Shown one piece after another: positions 38,052-49,136 of a stretch of DNA of 64,000 bases. Origin of the DNA: Cliona cf. orientalis. Taxonomy: Eukaryota > Porifera > Demospongiae > Clionaida > Clionaidae. Made by a program: the position numbers and the translations under genes. The first letter of the stretch is position 1; each line of letters starts with the position of its first letter. The stretch covers positions 1,405,725-1,469,724 of the forward strand of contig OZ005690.1 of assembly GCA_963930775.1 (NCBI GenBank), written 5' to 3'. The notes under the pieces are model-generated. The model was not told where the DNA came from, ran no database searches, and saw only the letters and a program-made list of their open reading frames with translations.

Positions 38052-40887
38052 ATGTTGTCTGCTGCAGCTGAGTGGACAGCAATGCTCCTTTTTCTGGTAC
38101 AGTCAGTGCCTATGGTGAGACTGGAGTGTACTGATGGAGCCTTGTTGAGGGCAGAGTGCGGCAGCAGTCTGAGTATAATTCAACGTGAGTGCAGTGTGAG
38201 TATGGTTTGATGTGAGTGAATCACTACCAACACAACACCATGCAATCTTAGCCTGCATGCAGTTCTTAAGTCTTTTTTTTTTCGTTCCAGCATTTCTACT
38301 GTATGAGAGTCTGCCTGCATCAGTGAGGATAAGATGTGGTCATTCTGCCACATCATACTCGTGGAGTAAATCAGATGATGGCAGTGCTGCTAATGCTGTG
38401 ATACTGGACACCTCTTCCGATAAGTATACAGTTATTGATGGAAATTCTCTAGACATTAGTTTAGATAATATTACTGGAGTGGATGGTGGTCTATATCGAT
38501 GTGTGTACGGTGGATTTGGGGCTTCACCTCAGTTGTGTGTTTATGTGTATGGTGAGTCAACATGCAGTGATAATTCAGTATGGATCATTATAAGAGCCAA
38601 ATTTAATGTCAAGTGTATATTAGCTAGCTTATAGCCAAAAATGGGAAAAAAGAGGCGCAGTGGTATTCCCCATTAATTTGGAACTAAGATACAAAGTCTT
38701 GTTATTGAAGTTTTAAAAATTGTTGATGTTTCTCTTGAATAGCTATATTAATATATTATTAATTAAGTGTGACGTATTAATACTGTAGTCAGTGTAGCTA
38801 GTGACAACAACGTACATCTTCTCTCATACAGAAAGAGCGGTATTTACTTCATGTCCATAAGAGTATTCAGGCTGCTCTAAGGAGGTCCCACTTTCAGTTA
38901 CATCGGGAAATCCTGCCATTTTCAATGCCTCCATTACCTACACACCTGGTGGTAGCTGTAATTTCAAACAGGAAATAACACGAGTCAAACTTACAAAGAT
39001 TAATGGGCAATCAAATTTGCCCAACACACTACTGTTCACATGTCGCACAGACCAGGGAGCTTCATGTTTGACAAATGATAACCGGTTGACAATGTCCCTG
39101 AGCAGAGGAGATGGTTTGGACTACACGTTTACTCTTTCAAATGCTAATCAAGAAGATACTGCATGGCGTTTACGAGGTTGTTATGGAGGGAACTCACCCA
39201 GCAACAGGCTCTCTTATTACATTTAAGAAGAGCTTTCATCTCAGTATCAAAGGTATACTAAAATATTGTAAACTTACAGATGCATGGCATTGGACAATTA
39301 ATAGTAACCTTAGTACAATGATTATGAAAAGGGTTATGGGAACACAGTGATAATTATTATTGCCACACAAATGGAATAGCAAGGAATAATAATAATAAGT
39401 TGTTTGTCAACGATTAATAGGAACACAACCTGGTGACGTGGATGGGCATGCCTGGCCAACGTTTGTTAGCTAATGTTATTGTTATAGCTATAGCTACACA
39501 GTATAGATACAATCAGTTCAGCCAAGGGGAAAGTTTACCCTGTCCTTCTATAGCGATAATGCATGTCATGTGCCAGGACACACAAGCAATAATTAATTTT
39601 AATCAGGGCCGGGATACTGTCAGAGTTAGTCGTGCATGGTGGGCCATGGCAGCACTGTGAATTGAAGGGGCTGGCCCGCCAGACTATAATAGGGTTAGAA
39701 TTTGGATTGCTATCATTTGAATTTTTGGGGAAAGTTCAGGGTAAAGTCCAAAAAGTATACCTTAAGACTGTTACAGTAACAGTAATAATGCCATCATAGT
39801 TCAACTCTAGCATGGTTGTGAAAATATTATCACAGTTCTTTAGCATTCATGATGATCTGGCTGGATTGTAAGACAAACAAGCATGATCAGTAGCCATGCA
39901 CCTCTGGTGGGATGATAATAGTTGGCAGCCAAGTTTAATTAGCTATGTCATAATCGTGTGACTATATTATACTTTCCAAGCTGAGGATTAATTATTATAC
40001 AATCATTGAGATCACTGTAAGTCCTGAAGACTCAAACGAACCAAGATCAATATTAATTTTTACGGGTTCAAAGTGGGAAACTGACGGTCTCAGCATGACA
40101 TTATTCTATCATTTATAATTCCATGATTGGAAGCGCATAAATAATAATTACATCAGCTTGCAGTCAGCGTCAGCATCTCATGTCACTAGCTAGTACCTGA
40201 CACGTGCAGTGTATGGTTTCGTTAATGGAATGATGATAAAAATTAATGATGTCGTTGAGGTTAACATAGACAACACATTGATTAGAGGCTTCGCAATTTC
40301 ATCATCATAGAGACACGAGGCATTTCATGATCAGCTAACCTAAAGGGAACCACTGTATACCTCAAGTTTTCTCTCACGCATAACTAGCTACAACATCTCT
40401 ACCTGTAACTCCCCCTGCACCAGTTGGAGTCCAAGCATTGTGCTCAGTGGTTGTCTGGTACAGTCCAGAGGTGTCCTGTGAAGATACGATCAGTGGCTAT
40501 GAGGTACAATTCTATGATTCAAACTTCACTAATTCAAACGTGACGAGGTATGTCAGAGTAAACAGGACTTTCTATGGCGTAACAGAAGAGGACAGACTGG
40601 CTGGCGATGATACTTATGTTCAGGTACCAATAAGCTATTGCATCATAGACAGAATAGTATGCATTCCAATAATAGGTCCTAACAATTAAGTTCCCATGTT
40701 CAACTATTACGTACAGAATTATACTACTGTTATACTATACCTGCAGATCCGAGTCCTGTACAACAGTATAGTGGGACAGTGGAGCAATGGGATTTCTGTT
40801 GGTAAGAGACTTTTCACAAATATCAAAAGTGCATTCTTGTGATATTCCCTTGTGCAGGATGCAATCTCAAACAGATGACAATATTTA
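38052..40887 (+). pseudogene. U3: Ig-Ig-FN3 gene with disrupted Ig2 and displaced IgX
   Basis: Exons: leader 38052-38184, Ig1 38291-38551, Ig2 38832-39252, FN3a 40388-40623, FN3b 40747-40801, micro-exon 40858-40887. Leader, Ig1 and FN3 are open. Ig2 carries TAA (38858-38860) in place of CAA and a 4-base gain near 39155 (GATACTGCATGGCG). Because the Ig2 exon is bounded by phase-1 introns on both sides, skipping it would restore an open Ig1-FN3 product. The matching IgX exon is not next to it; it appears 16 kb away at 56806 beyond nested transposons. Intron 3 (39253-40387) is nearly identical to that of U4 (58854-60049), so U3/U4 separated recently. Confidence 0.75.
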
Positions 40888-41723
40888 GTAAGTTGATTTG
40901 CTAGTACATGACTATAATTAATAGAAATTTTGACAACATGATTAGCTATTTTGTCTAATTCCTCTTCGCTGTTGATCAACAACTCTGGTATATAGCTCAA
41001 CCAAAGGGATCACTGGCTATACCACAGGATGTGCATGAAAGCACCTTAATGGGTTATAATAATTATAATAATTAAAATGCACGACATCACAATATTATTA
41101 TTATCATGCAATCACTAAGATTAATTTGATGTTAAATTTTACTAATTTTACTACAGATAATAATATTATGTGACCAGGTCTGAGAAGAGGGACCATTACA
41201 CTGTAAAAAACGATGAGTATACGCAGCCTTATTACTGGCTTAAAACTGTATTATATCATTAGATTAAGACTGGTTTCCGCTGGGCTTATACCTCTGTAGG
41301 TCGGTTGCTTATATGTGCGTATTCGGGCTTAAGGATATCGTTTAAGCCTTGGCCGTATAAGCGCGCTTATCCATGTGATATACATTCAACTTATTCGGTC
41401 TTATACTAGGGCGAATAACGCTCTATACCAGATGTATACCAAAGCTTATACGCGTCGATTGCGCGCGCGCGCGCATAAATGCAATTACGTAATGCATCCT
41501 ATGCGCGTACGCGTGCGGTTAGCGAGCTAGCCATGAGGAATGTATATTAACCGCACTGTACTGCCAGCGCTATATATACGCACTTGATCAATGGCGTCAC
41601 TATGATATAATAATCATGTATATATATATAGCATATAGCCATAAATGGTTAAACGGCCAAAATACACCAAATCAGTTTAAAGAATGTCCAGATGGCATTT
41701 GCTCATCAGATCTGCAGAATGAC

Positions 41724-41728
<5 letters not shown>

Positions 41729-41793
<65 letters not shown>

Positions 41794-41935
41794 AAATGGT
41801 GAAATTAGCGAGAGTGAAACGAGGGAGATAGAGGGAAAGAGAGAGGGAGAGAGAAAGAGAGACAGAGAGAGAGAGAGAGGGAGAGAGAGAGAATGGTGAA
41901 TGAGCGAGAGTGAAACGAGATAGAGAGAGGATGGT
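41729..41935. repeat. (GA)n-rich microsatellite
   Basis: A GA run and three imperfect copies of GAGAATGGTGAA(T/A)(T)(A/G)GCGAGAGTGAAACGAG. Generates false open frames on both strands. Confidence 0.9.
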
Positions 41936-41999
41936 GGGGTAAGAAAGAAAATGGAAGGTCTGTATGCAATATGTTACTAGTTGCAATATCTACCTGTAG

Positions 42000-42940
42000 T
42001 GACCAAGATTGGTGTTGGATGCAGTGCCTCGATCCAAGGTTTATACTTCAAGCCTGATTAAGAAAAGATAGTCATTTATGAGACACATGATTATTCTTTA
42101 TATACCTGAGTCAATCCAGAGGGCTTGAATAACATTGCAATTGCTACGAAGTCCTCGCCAGCTACAGTACATGTAGAGATTGGTAAAATTATGATGCTAG
42201 TAGCAATCATAATACTTGTTTAAATATACCTGAGTTTTTTTCCAGATTTCTTTTATACACTGAAACCAATTCAGATTGCCACAATGTCATGCCTATATTT
42301 ATATGATCATCATAGTGACAGCAGGTGTTCAACGGTATACCCTGGCCAAATTGACCTACCTTCAACTAACATCATACTACAGGTGAAACCCTCGAACCAG
42401 GCTTGCACATTGCTGCCAAATATATATACAGATGGGCCTACATGATATGTAGATACCTATAGCAAGAAAAAAAACGAGTGACAGCCTGGTAGTCACGTTA
42501 TCAGCCACTTACAGGGTTAGCCTGGCACACGGTGTTGAAATCTTTACGATCCAACATGAGATACGCACCAGGAATCCAATCTGTTGAAAATAAAACTGTA
42601 CGCTACATACATTATGTAGATACCTGAGCAAGAAATAAACAAGTGACAGTCTGGTATTCACGTTATCAGCCACTTACAGGGTTAGCCTGGCACACGGTGT
42701 TTAAACCTTTACGATCCCACATGAGATACACACCAGGAATCCAGTCTGTTGAAAATAAAACTGTACGCTACGTATATGTAGATACCTGAGCAAGAAATAA
42801 ACAAGTGACAGTCTGGTATTCACGTTATCAGCCACTTACAGGATTAGCCTGGCACACGGTGTTTAAATCTCTACGATCCGACATGAGATACGCACCAGGA
42901 ATCCAATCTGTTGAAAATAAAACTGTACGCTACATATACA
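42000..42940 (-). other. Possible minus-strand split gene with a triplicated 68-base exon
   Basis: Three ~165-base tandem copies (42449, 42617, 42779) each hold, on the minus strand, an AG-bounded 68-base stretch followed by GTAAGT. All three are open in the same phase: WIPGAYLMLDRKDFNTVCQANP, WIPGVYLMWDRKGLNTVCQANP and WIPGAYLMSDRRDLNTVCQANP. Three further AG..GT-bounded open stretches lie downstream on that strand (NVQAWFEGFTCSMMLVE near 42400; WRGLRSNCNVIQALWIDSG near 42140; LKYKPWIEALHPTPILVTT near 42030), of which the last two join in frame. No family recognised; start and stop not found, and the phases of all pieces cannot be reconciled. It lies inside the 4.7 kb element and may be its gene. 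Confidence 0.35.
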
Positions 42941-43975
42941 GTAGTTTCCTCGCTAAACACCGGCCGGAGAGATACCAGTCATGGTCGATCACAGAGACTC
43001 AGGGCCAGAACAGCCACCGACCTGGTCAGCTTTGTCAGAAGGATTTGAATCCATGTAGTCACGTGTCGTATTGCACGTACGTATGTTAATGGCCGCGCCG
43101 GCCGGCATGGCAGCGCGCGCCGTGACAAGACTGCAAAATTTGGCGCGAACTTGTGACCGCGAATCCTCAACCCGACAATGCATGCTCATGATGCTCGAGG
43201 ACAGATGATCTGATATGGGTGCCTCTAAAGGAGTCCGGTGAGAAGAGAGCGCGAAATAGTATCAAGCAGGGACTACTAAAGACAGGAGAACGAAGTTGAG
43301 CAAGTTTCACAATAATAATAATTATGAGTAGTTCGGGAGCTTCAAGTGTGTAGCTATACAGTGGCTGTATGATCACGTGTGTAGCATGCTTGCTGTATAC
43401 CAATGTTAATTATTATGCCCCACCCACCTACACAGGAAACTTGCAAGTGTACCAAACCAAGTACGCTTCATGAAAGTTCTCTCCTAGCATGAAGTTTATT
43501 GTCAGAGTTATGTATTATATTCCTTGGCTACATACATTAGTAGTGATGATAGCGGCAAAATTATGCTAGTTATGACAAAATGTTGTGCTGAACAGTCACA
43601 ATGCATTGTGTAAGGGTAGAGAGAACAAAGTTAACATGTTCAGTTGACAACAGCAGACTCTATTGCTTGTCCGTGGAACAGCAAAATGCTACACCAAATA
43701 TTACCCCCAAATAGCACCCGAGGTTGACGTCAGGAGGGGGGTGTGCAATCATCCGCCAGTGACATCTATGCATAGGCATCCTGTCGAGTCCTGCAAAAAG
43801 AACATCATCATCCTTACTTAGTATTTTAAGTGGAGGCCTAGGGTTGTACTTCTTTATTTTTATACTGACTCGCACATAACTAGACACCAAATTATGTGCA
43901 ACACAGATCCTAGGGTGTGCTTTATTTTGAATTTATTTACGGAATGCTATTACATGATATGAATGTGCCTAGTAT

Positions 43976-44705
43976 TACTAGCACTGTGGTTGGCTGAAAC
44001 GGGTTTGGACAATAATCTTTGAACCTGTGTATGGCTGACTACATGCTGGTAATCATAATATTTCCTAGTACAGTATGGGCAGCGTAGGGTTGATTCATAT
44101 AAAGTGAGGTGTGTGAGGGATGTGAATTATAGGTAACGAACTAGCAGTATAATTGGCTGAAATGGGTTTGGACATTATGATAGTCTTTGAACCTGTGTAC
44201 GGCTGATTACATGCTGGTATACGCCTGTAATTTCCTGGTACTGTGTGTGTGTTTGATTTCATACTGATATTTATAGAGGGTGATTGAACCATAGGTACGT
44301 CGTGGCTAGTTAATTAAATCTAATATTAAAGCTTTTATGTTTAACACTAGCACTGTGGTTGGCTGAAACGGGTTTGGACAATAGTCTTTGAACCTGTGTA
44401 CGGCTGATTACATGCTGGTATATGCCTGTAATTTCCTGGTACTGTGTGTGTGTTTGATTTCATACTGATATAGAGGGTGATTGAACCATAGCTGATTACA
44501 TGCTGGTATATGCCTGTAATTTCCTGGTACTGTGTGTGTGTTTGATTTCATACTGATATAGAGGGTGATTGAACCATAGGTACGTCTGACTAGTTAATTA
44601 AATCTAATAATAAGCTTTTATGTTTAGAACTAGCACTGTGGTTGGCTGAAACGGGTTTGGACAAGTCTTGAACCTGTGTACGGCTGATTACATGCTGGTA
44701 AGCCT
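43976..44705. repeat. Tandem repeat, 4-5 copies of ~160-290 bases
   Basis: Copies start at about 43976, 44140, 44348 and 44634 with ACTAGCA(C/G)TGTGGTTGGCTGAAACGGG (one copy reads AGTATAATTGGC), then CTTTGAACCTGTGTA(C/T)GGCTGA(T)TACATGCTGGTA. A partial extra copy is at 44490. Confidence 0.8.
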
Positions 44706-46153
44706 TTTGGTAGAATTAGAGTGGTTGAAACCAGGATGAATGAATGAATGAGGACCCCCCCCCCCCATTAAATGATAATAATATGCTGTATATGTTTCAA
44801 GGTGCATAAATGAGTGTTTGTGTTTTCAGACTGCCATTCGTACTTCTCTATAGGCACTGAATATGTGACATTCATCTGGGAGAAAATGCCTCTCATTATT
44901 AAAATCTTGTTAGCACTGGAGGGTGATAGTGGGGGGACTCGGTTAACAAGTCACATAAATTTATCCAATGATCGTATGATCTCAGACAGTGATTATTAAA
45001 AAAGTACGCTGGCTTGTCATTACCTAATTGGCTCATCTGAGTGCACTACAGTAAATACTGGTATACTATATAATTCTACATACCATGGAGACTGGAGTCT
45101 CAGATGATCTGTTCGACAATATCCAGGGAGAGAATGGTCATCTTGCAAAGCAGGGACAGGTACATGTACTCAGAGGATATTTCTATTAAGAGCACACCTA
45201 TTCACAATAAGATGGCATACTAAAACACTTAATTAATGCATGTAATCAGCCGGCTTTCCGGCGAATCGGGCTGGATCGTACCGTCATTGACGCCTGCATG
45301 GCCGGGATATCATGACAATGGTTGGTAGACGTAGCTCAAAACATATGGGGTGACTCGGGCCGGGCGGGATCGCGCCTGATTCGGCAGAGCAGCCGCGTGA
45401 TTAGCTGAGCCTCACTGGCGGTGATCAGATATCTTCTCTGTGACAGTCTGACTGACATCGACAGTACTCGTAGCGTCAATGCAAGATAGATCTTCGTACC
45501 GTGAAGGTATTAATGTCGAGTTTTAATGATGTCATAGCTCCACGATGATTATGACCTAGCCCCACCCCCTCCCAGCTGGAGAGAGAGGGAGGGGCTAAGA
45601 CCAGCAGGGAATGGGAGGGGCAGGTACTGAACAAGGGTTTGATATAAGCATATTATTTATAGCAAGCATATACCATATGAGATTGAAATAAGAGTGTTAT
45701 TGACTCCAGCTTATACCCTCTAACAATATAAGAGTGTTATTGGCTCCAGCTTATATCCTTCTAACCATATAAGCTAGCTTAAAACAAGCTTATGTCACTA
45801 TCACATATAAGCGGACTTATAACAGCTGAATAACAAACATATACTACCATACATATACTAGCTTATACTGCCAGTTTTTTACAGTGTTAATTTTGGAATT
45901 ATGTGTTTGTAGTATGTAGCTTGTAATTTAGTGTGTATAGGGAATAACAATGTATAGTAGGTGCATGTATCCGCTGTATGTTGCTGTCAATACACTGATA
46001 CAAGTATACACACTATACTGCATTTACATTTACAATGTCATTAAATTTTGTAGAAAGCAAGTTGGACATTGTCATGATAAAATTGACCGTGTTTCATACT
46101 TCTGTACCACAAAAGGTCCCTTTTCTCATAGCAGGTCACATATTAATACTAAT

Positions 46154-46240
46154 GTTTATGCCAGAATTTTATAATTCGCTGGGAATTTGAAACATGTTGT
46201 TGTGATGTAGCTATAGGTAGCCAAGATGGCTATTGATATC
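46154..46240 (+). other. Displaced piece of the FN3-IgX intron
   Basis: GCCAGAATTTTATAATTCGCTGGGAATTTGAAACATG..GATGGCTATTGATATC matches the sequence just upstream of the U4 IgX exon (60846-60925). It marks the original continuation of U3 after the TE cluster ending at 46147. Confidence 0.75.
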
Positions 46241-46250
46241 AAAAAAATTA

Positions 46251-47510
46251 AACACTAAGTAGAAAAAAAGAAAAGATTTAAATAATTAAATAATTAAATA
46301 ATCTAATTCATGGGGGGTTTGGGAGTACTTGGGGAGATAATTTTTACATGGGCACGCAGAATGGGTCGAAACTAGAGATTTGACCGGACAGATTTTTGAT
46401 TCACACCTTACAATTAAAGTTACGGCCCTTTGAAGTTTCCCCATATGTTTGTACAGGGAAGCCATGCGTTTGCAATGTTTCTGCCCACGCGCTACGTAAG
46501 GGGCGGGGCCACGCGCGCGTACATAAACGTGACGACCATTACCAACTTTTTGAAATTTAGGCTGCCTGCTTGCATTGTATGGTTCCACTATGCACCCAGC
46601 TCGATTATATGGTGGTTTTTGGACTTTTCTGCTTAGTGTTCAGGTCGCCTTGTTACACAACAAGTAGAAAAAAAAAGCAAATTTAAATAATTAAATAATT
46701 AAATAATCTAATTCATGGGGGGTTTGGGAGCACTTGGGGGGATAATTTTTACATGGGCACGCAGAATGGGTCAAAACTAGAATTTTGATGGCGGGAAATT
46801 TTGATTCACACCTTACAATTAAAGTTATGGCCCTTTGAAGTTTCCCCATATGTTTGTATAGGAAGCCATGCATTTGCAATGTTTCCGCCCACGCGCTACG
46901 TGAGGGGCGGGGCTACGCGCGCACATAGACGTGTCGACCTTTACCCAATTTGGCCAAAATTGGAGTATAGGCTGCCTGCTTGCATTGTATGGCTCTACTA
47001 AGCATCCAGCTCAACTATATCATGGTTTCCGGACAATTTTTTTTCTGCTTGTTGTGTGGTCTCCTTGTTAAACACTAAGTAGAAAAAAAAAGCAAATTTA
47101 AATAATTAAATAATTAAATAAATAAATAATTAAATAATCTAATTCATGGGGGGTTTGGGAGTACTTGGGGACATAATTTTTACATGGGCACGCAGAATGG
47201 GTCGAAACTAGAGATTTGACCTGAAAGAATTTTGATTCACGCCTTTGAATTGAAGTTACGGCCCTTTGAAGTTTTCCCATATGTTTGTACAGGGAAGCCA
47301 TGCGTTTGCAATGTTTTCCGCCCACGCGCTACGTGAAAAACGGGGAATCCCCGTTAGGCGCGCGCACACAAACGTGACGACCTTAACCTGTTTTGGTCAA
47401 AATTGGAGTATAGGGTGCCTGCTTGCATTGTATGGCTCTACTAAGCATCCAGCTCAACTATGTGGTGGTTTTGGACAATTTTTTTTTTCTGCTTAGTGTT
47501 CTGGTCTCCT
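46251..47510. mobile_element. Three tandem copies of the ~0.4 kb ACACTAAG MITE
   Basis: Copies at 46251-46654, 46661-47069 and 47070-47510. Each begins (TTA)AACACTAAGTAGAAAAAAA, then AT-rich TTTAAATAATT repeats, CATGGGGGGTTTGGGAG.ACTTGGGG, a GC-rich CGCCCACGCGCTACGT core, and ends TTTTCTGCTTAGTGT followed by a TC(A/T)GGTC(G/T)CCTTG tail. ACACTAAG(T/C)AGAAA at one end is the inverse of the other. The last copy ends in a long poly-A run (47513-47537). The translated open frames (e.g. minus 47098-47325) are repeat artefacts. Confidence 0.85.
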
Positions 47511-47547
47511 TGAAAAAAAAAAAAAAAAAAAAAAAAATTGAAATCAA

Positions 47548-48583
47548 AATGGCTGCAAGAATTCGTGTCTCTGTCTTAGAGGGCCCCTTCACTGTTCTAA
47601 GTGAAGTTGGTGTCCCCTTGCCAGTGTGCATTAGCATGCAAAGCAAAGGTCTTCAACTGGACAAAGCTCTGTGGACAGCTAGGCAATCAAATGGTGGCTT
47701 CTCTGTGACCTTCTTCAGGGGCGTAGCCAGGATTTTCTGAGGGGGTTTCCTAGCAGTTGCGCGCGAAGCGCGCGCGAAAAATTTAAAGACCACGCCCACT
47801 TTTCGGCCATGCCGTCTAATTAACGATCGCCATTTTCAGCAAGATTTTGCTCGATTTTCGATATCTTGGCAGAGAAAACCACAAAAGGAGGAGATCTAGG
47901 CTAGGTTTTAGGAGATTTTAGTGCCTGCACATTGAATCTGGAAACCAAGGGGGTTTCCTGATAGCTAAATCATACTAAGATAATACTGAATCTGACTGCC
48001 AGGGGGGGTTTCCGGGCAACAAGGAAACAACTAAGCTACGCCCCTGTTCTTTTGGCCAGCCCTTGAATCCAATTCTGCTCGGGACTTGAACACTGCTGTG
48101 AAGAAGAAGAGGAGGAGAAGACATAAGAAAAGGAAGGTTAGACAACAACATAAATCAGCAGAGGCTCAACACCTAAGTGGAGACCCTCAGGGGAATCAGA
48201 GTGATCCTGCTACCTTATCAACTCCAATTATTGCCCACCAATGTAATCCTGGCACAATAGCTGCAGTGAAAGAGCCTGTGGATCTAACAGCTTGTGAAAA
48301 TGTTGTTTATGAGAAGAGAGATGAAGTGCCTGGTGTGAATTACACCTTAAATGGAAGTGAAACTTGGACTCCAGTTGTAAAGAGGAAGAGACGTCGTTCT
48401 AGTGCCAGCTCCACAGGTGCTAGTAGCAGTAGCTCTGAGCTAGATGTGTCGTGCAGCAGAAAGGTCCAGTACCAAGAGCGCAATGGTGCCCCTGGTCTCT
48501 CTATACATCGCAGAAATGTTAAGTGGACTCCTGTGATGCCAAGTCCTGTTGCATCAAGGACCAGAAGCAGAACTAAGGACTAA
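47548..48583 (+). pseudogene. Transposon-derived ORF interrupted by a MITE
   Basis: Starts MAARIRVSVLEGPFTVLSEV and runs to ..NGGFSVTFF at the MITE insertion (47716). It resumes after 48046 with WPALESNSARDLNTAVKKKRRRRHKK, a strongly basic stretch, then two copies of a Y.(K/E)R..(V/A)PG..n..WTPV motif and the end SRTRSRTKD. The MITE removes the reading frame. A related C-terminal fragment lies at 31790-32166 (-). Probably the basic (nucleic-acid-binding) protein of a retroelement or DNA transposon; family not identified. Confidence 0.6.
47716..48046. mobile_element. MITE with CAGGGGCGTAGC ends inside a transposon ORF
   Basis: 331 bases, ends CAGGGGCGTAGCC and AGCTACGCCCCTG, flanked by direct TTCTT (47711-47715, 48047-48051). 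Contains the same GCGCGCGAA-type core seen in the elements at 22164 and 33837. The 5-base duplication matches that of the 22164 element. Confidence 0.85.
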
Positions 48584-48712
48584 TGTATAGCTAGTGATTT
48601 ACTGAGACTATGTTCAATGTTTGATGTGTTGTATGTGGGTGCACTTGAGATTAGCCAATGGCTATTTGTGCATCCAAGCCGTGTGGCTAAATTATTATAG
48701 AAAAATTAATTA

Positions 48713-49107
48713 AACACTAAGTAGAAAAAAAAGATTTTTAATTAATTAATTCAGGGGGGAACTGGGAGCACTTGGGGACATAATTTTTGCACCGGCGCGC
48801 AGAATGGATTGAATGCAGAGATTTGACCTTCAGGAATTTTGATTCACGCCTTAGAATCAAAGTTACGGCCCTTTGAAGTTTCCCCATATGTTTGTACAGG
48901 GAAGCCATGCGTTTGCAATGTTTCCGCCCACGCGCTACGTGAGGGGCGGGGCCACGCGCGCACATAAAAGTGACGACCTTTACCAACTTTTTGACAAAAT
49001 TGAAATTTAGGCTGCCTGCTTGCATTTATGGTTCCACTATGCACCCAGCTCGATTATATGGTGGTTTTTGGACAATTTTTTTTCTGCTTAGTGTTCAGGT
49101 CGCCTTG
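48713..49107. mobile_element. ACACTAAG MITE copy
   Basis: Same family as 46251-47510: AAACACTAAGTAGAAAAAA at the left, CGCCCACGCGCTACGTGAGGGGCGG core, TTTTCTGCTTAGTGTTCAGGTCGCCTTG at the right. Confidence 0.85.
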
Positions 49108-49136
49108 TTATACACTAATTATACACTAAGTAGTTA

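Larger units (their letters stand above)
41199..45886. mobile_element. 4.7 kb Harbinger-like element (CACTGTAAAAAAC ends)
   Basis: Inverted ends CACTGTAAAAAAC (41199) and GTTTTTTACAGTG (to 45886), flanked by direct TTA (41196-41198 and 45887-45889). A three-base TTA target suggests PIF/Harbinger. No transposase is recognised; inside are GA microsatellites, a triplicated 165-base repeat (42449-42940) and a second tandem repeat (43976-44705). Confidence 0.65.
41160..46147. mobile_element. Outer MITE with TGTGACC..GGGACC ends, split by a larger element
   Basis: Left end TATTATGTGACCAGGTCTGAGAAGAGGGACC (41164-41194) and right end GGTCCCTTTTCTCATAGCAGGTCACATATTA (46114-46144) are imperfect inverted repeats. 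Excluding the inner element (41199-45886) it is ~300 bases. It is missing from the corresponding intron of U4 near 60830. Confidence 0.6.

Noticed and set aside
42961..43189. Open frame with MDSNPSDKADQVGG on minus strand as a possible first exon for the 68-base repeats
   Set aside because: The only donor nearby gives a phase that does not match the repeated exon; left unassigned.
46286..47325. Minus-strand frames containing CKRMASLYKHMGKLQRAVT in several copies
   Set aside because: They recur only because the ACACTAAG MITE is repeated; frames break differently in each copy and there is no domain.
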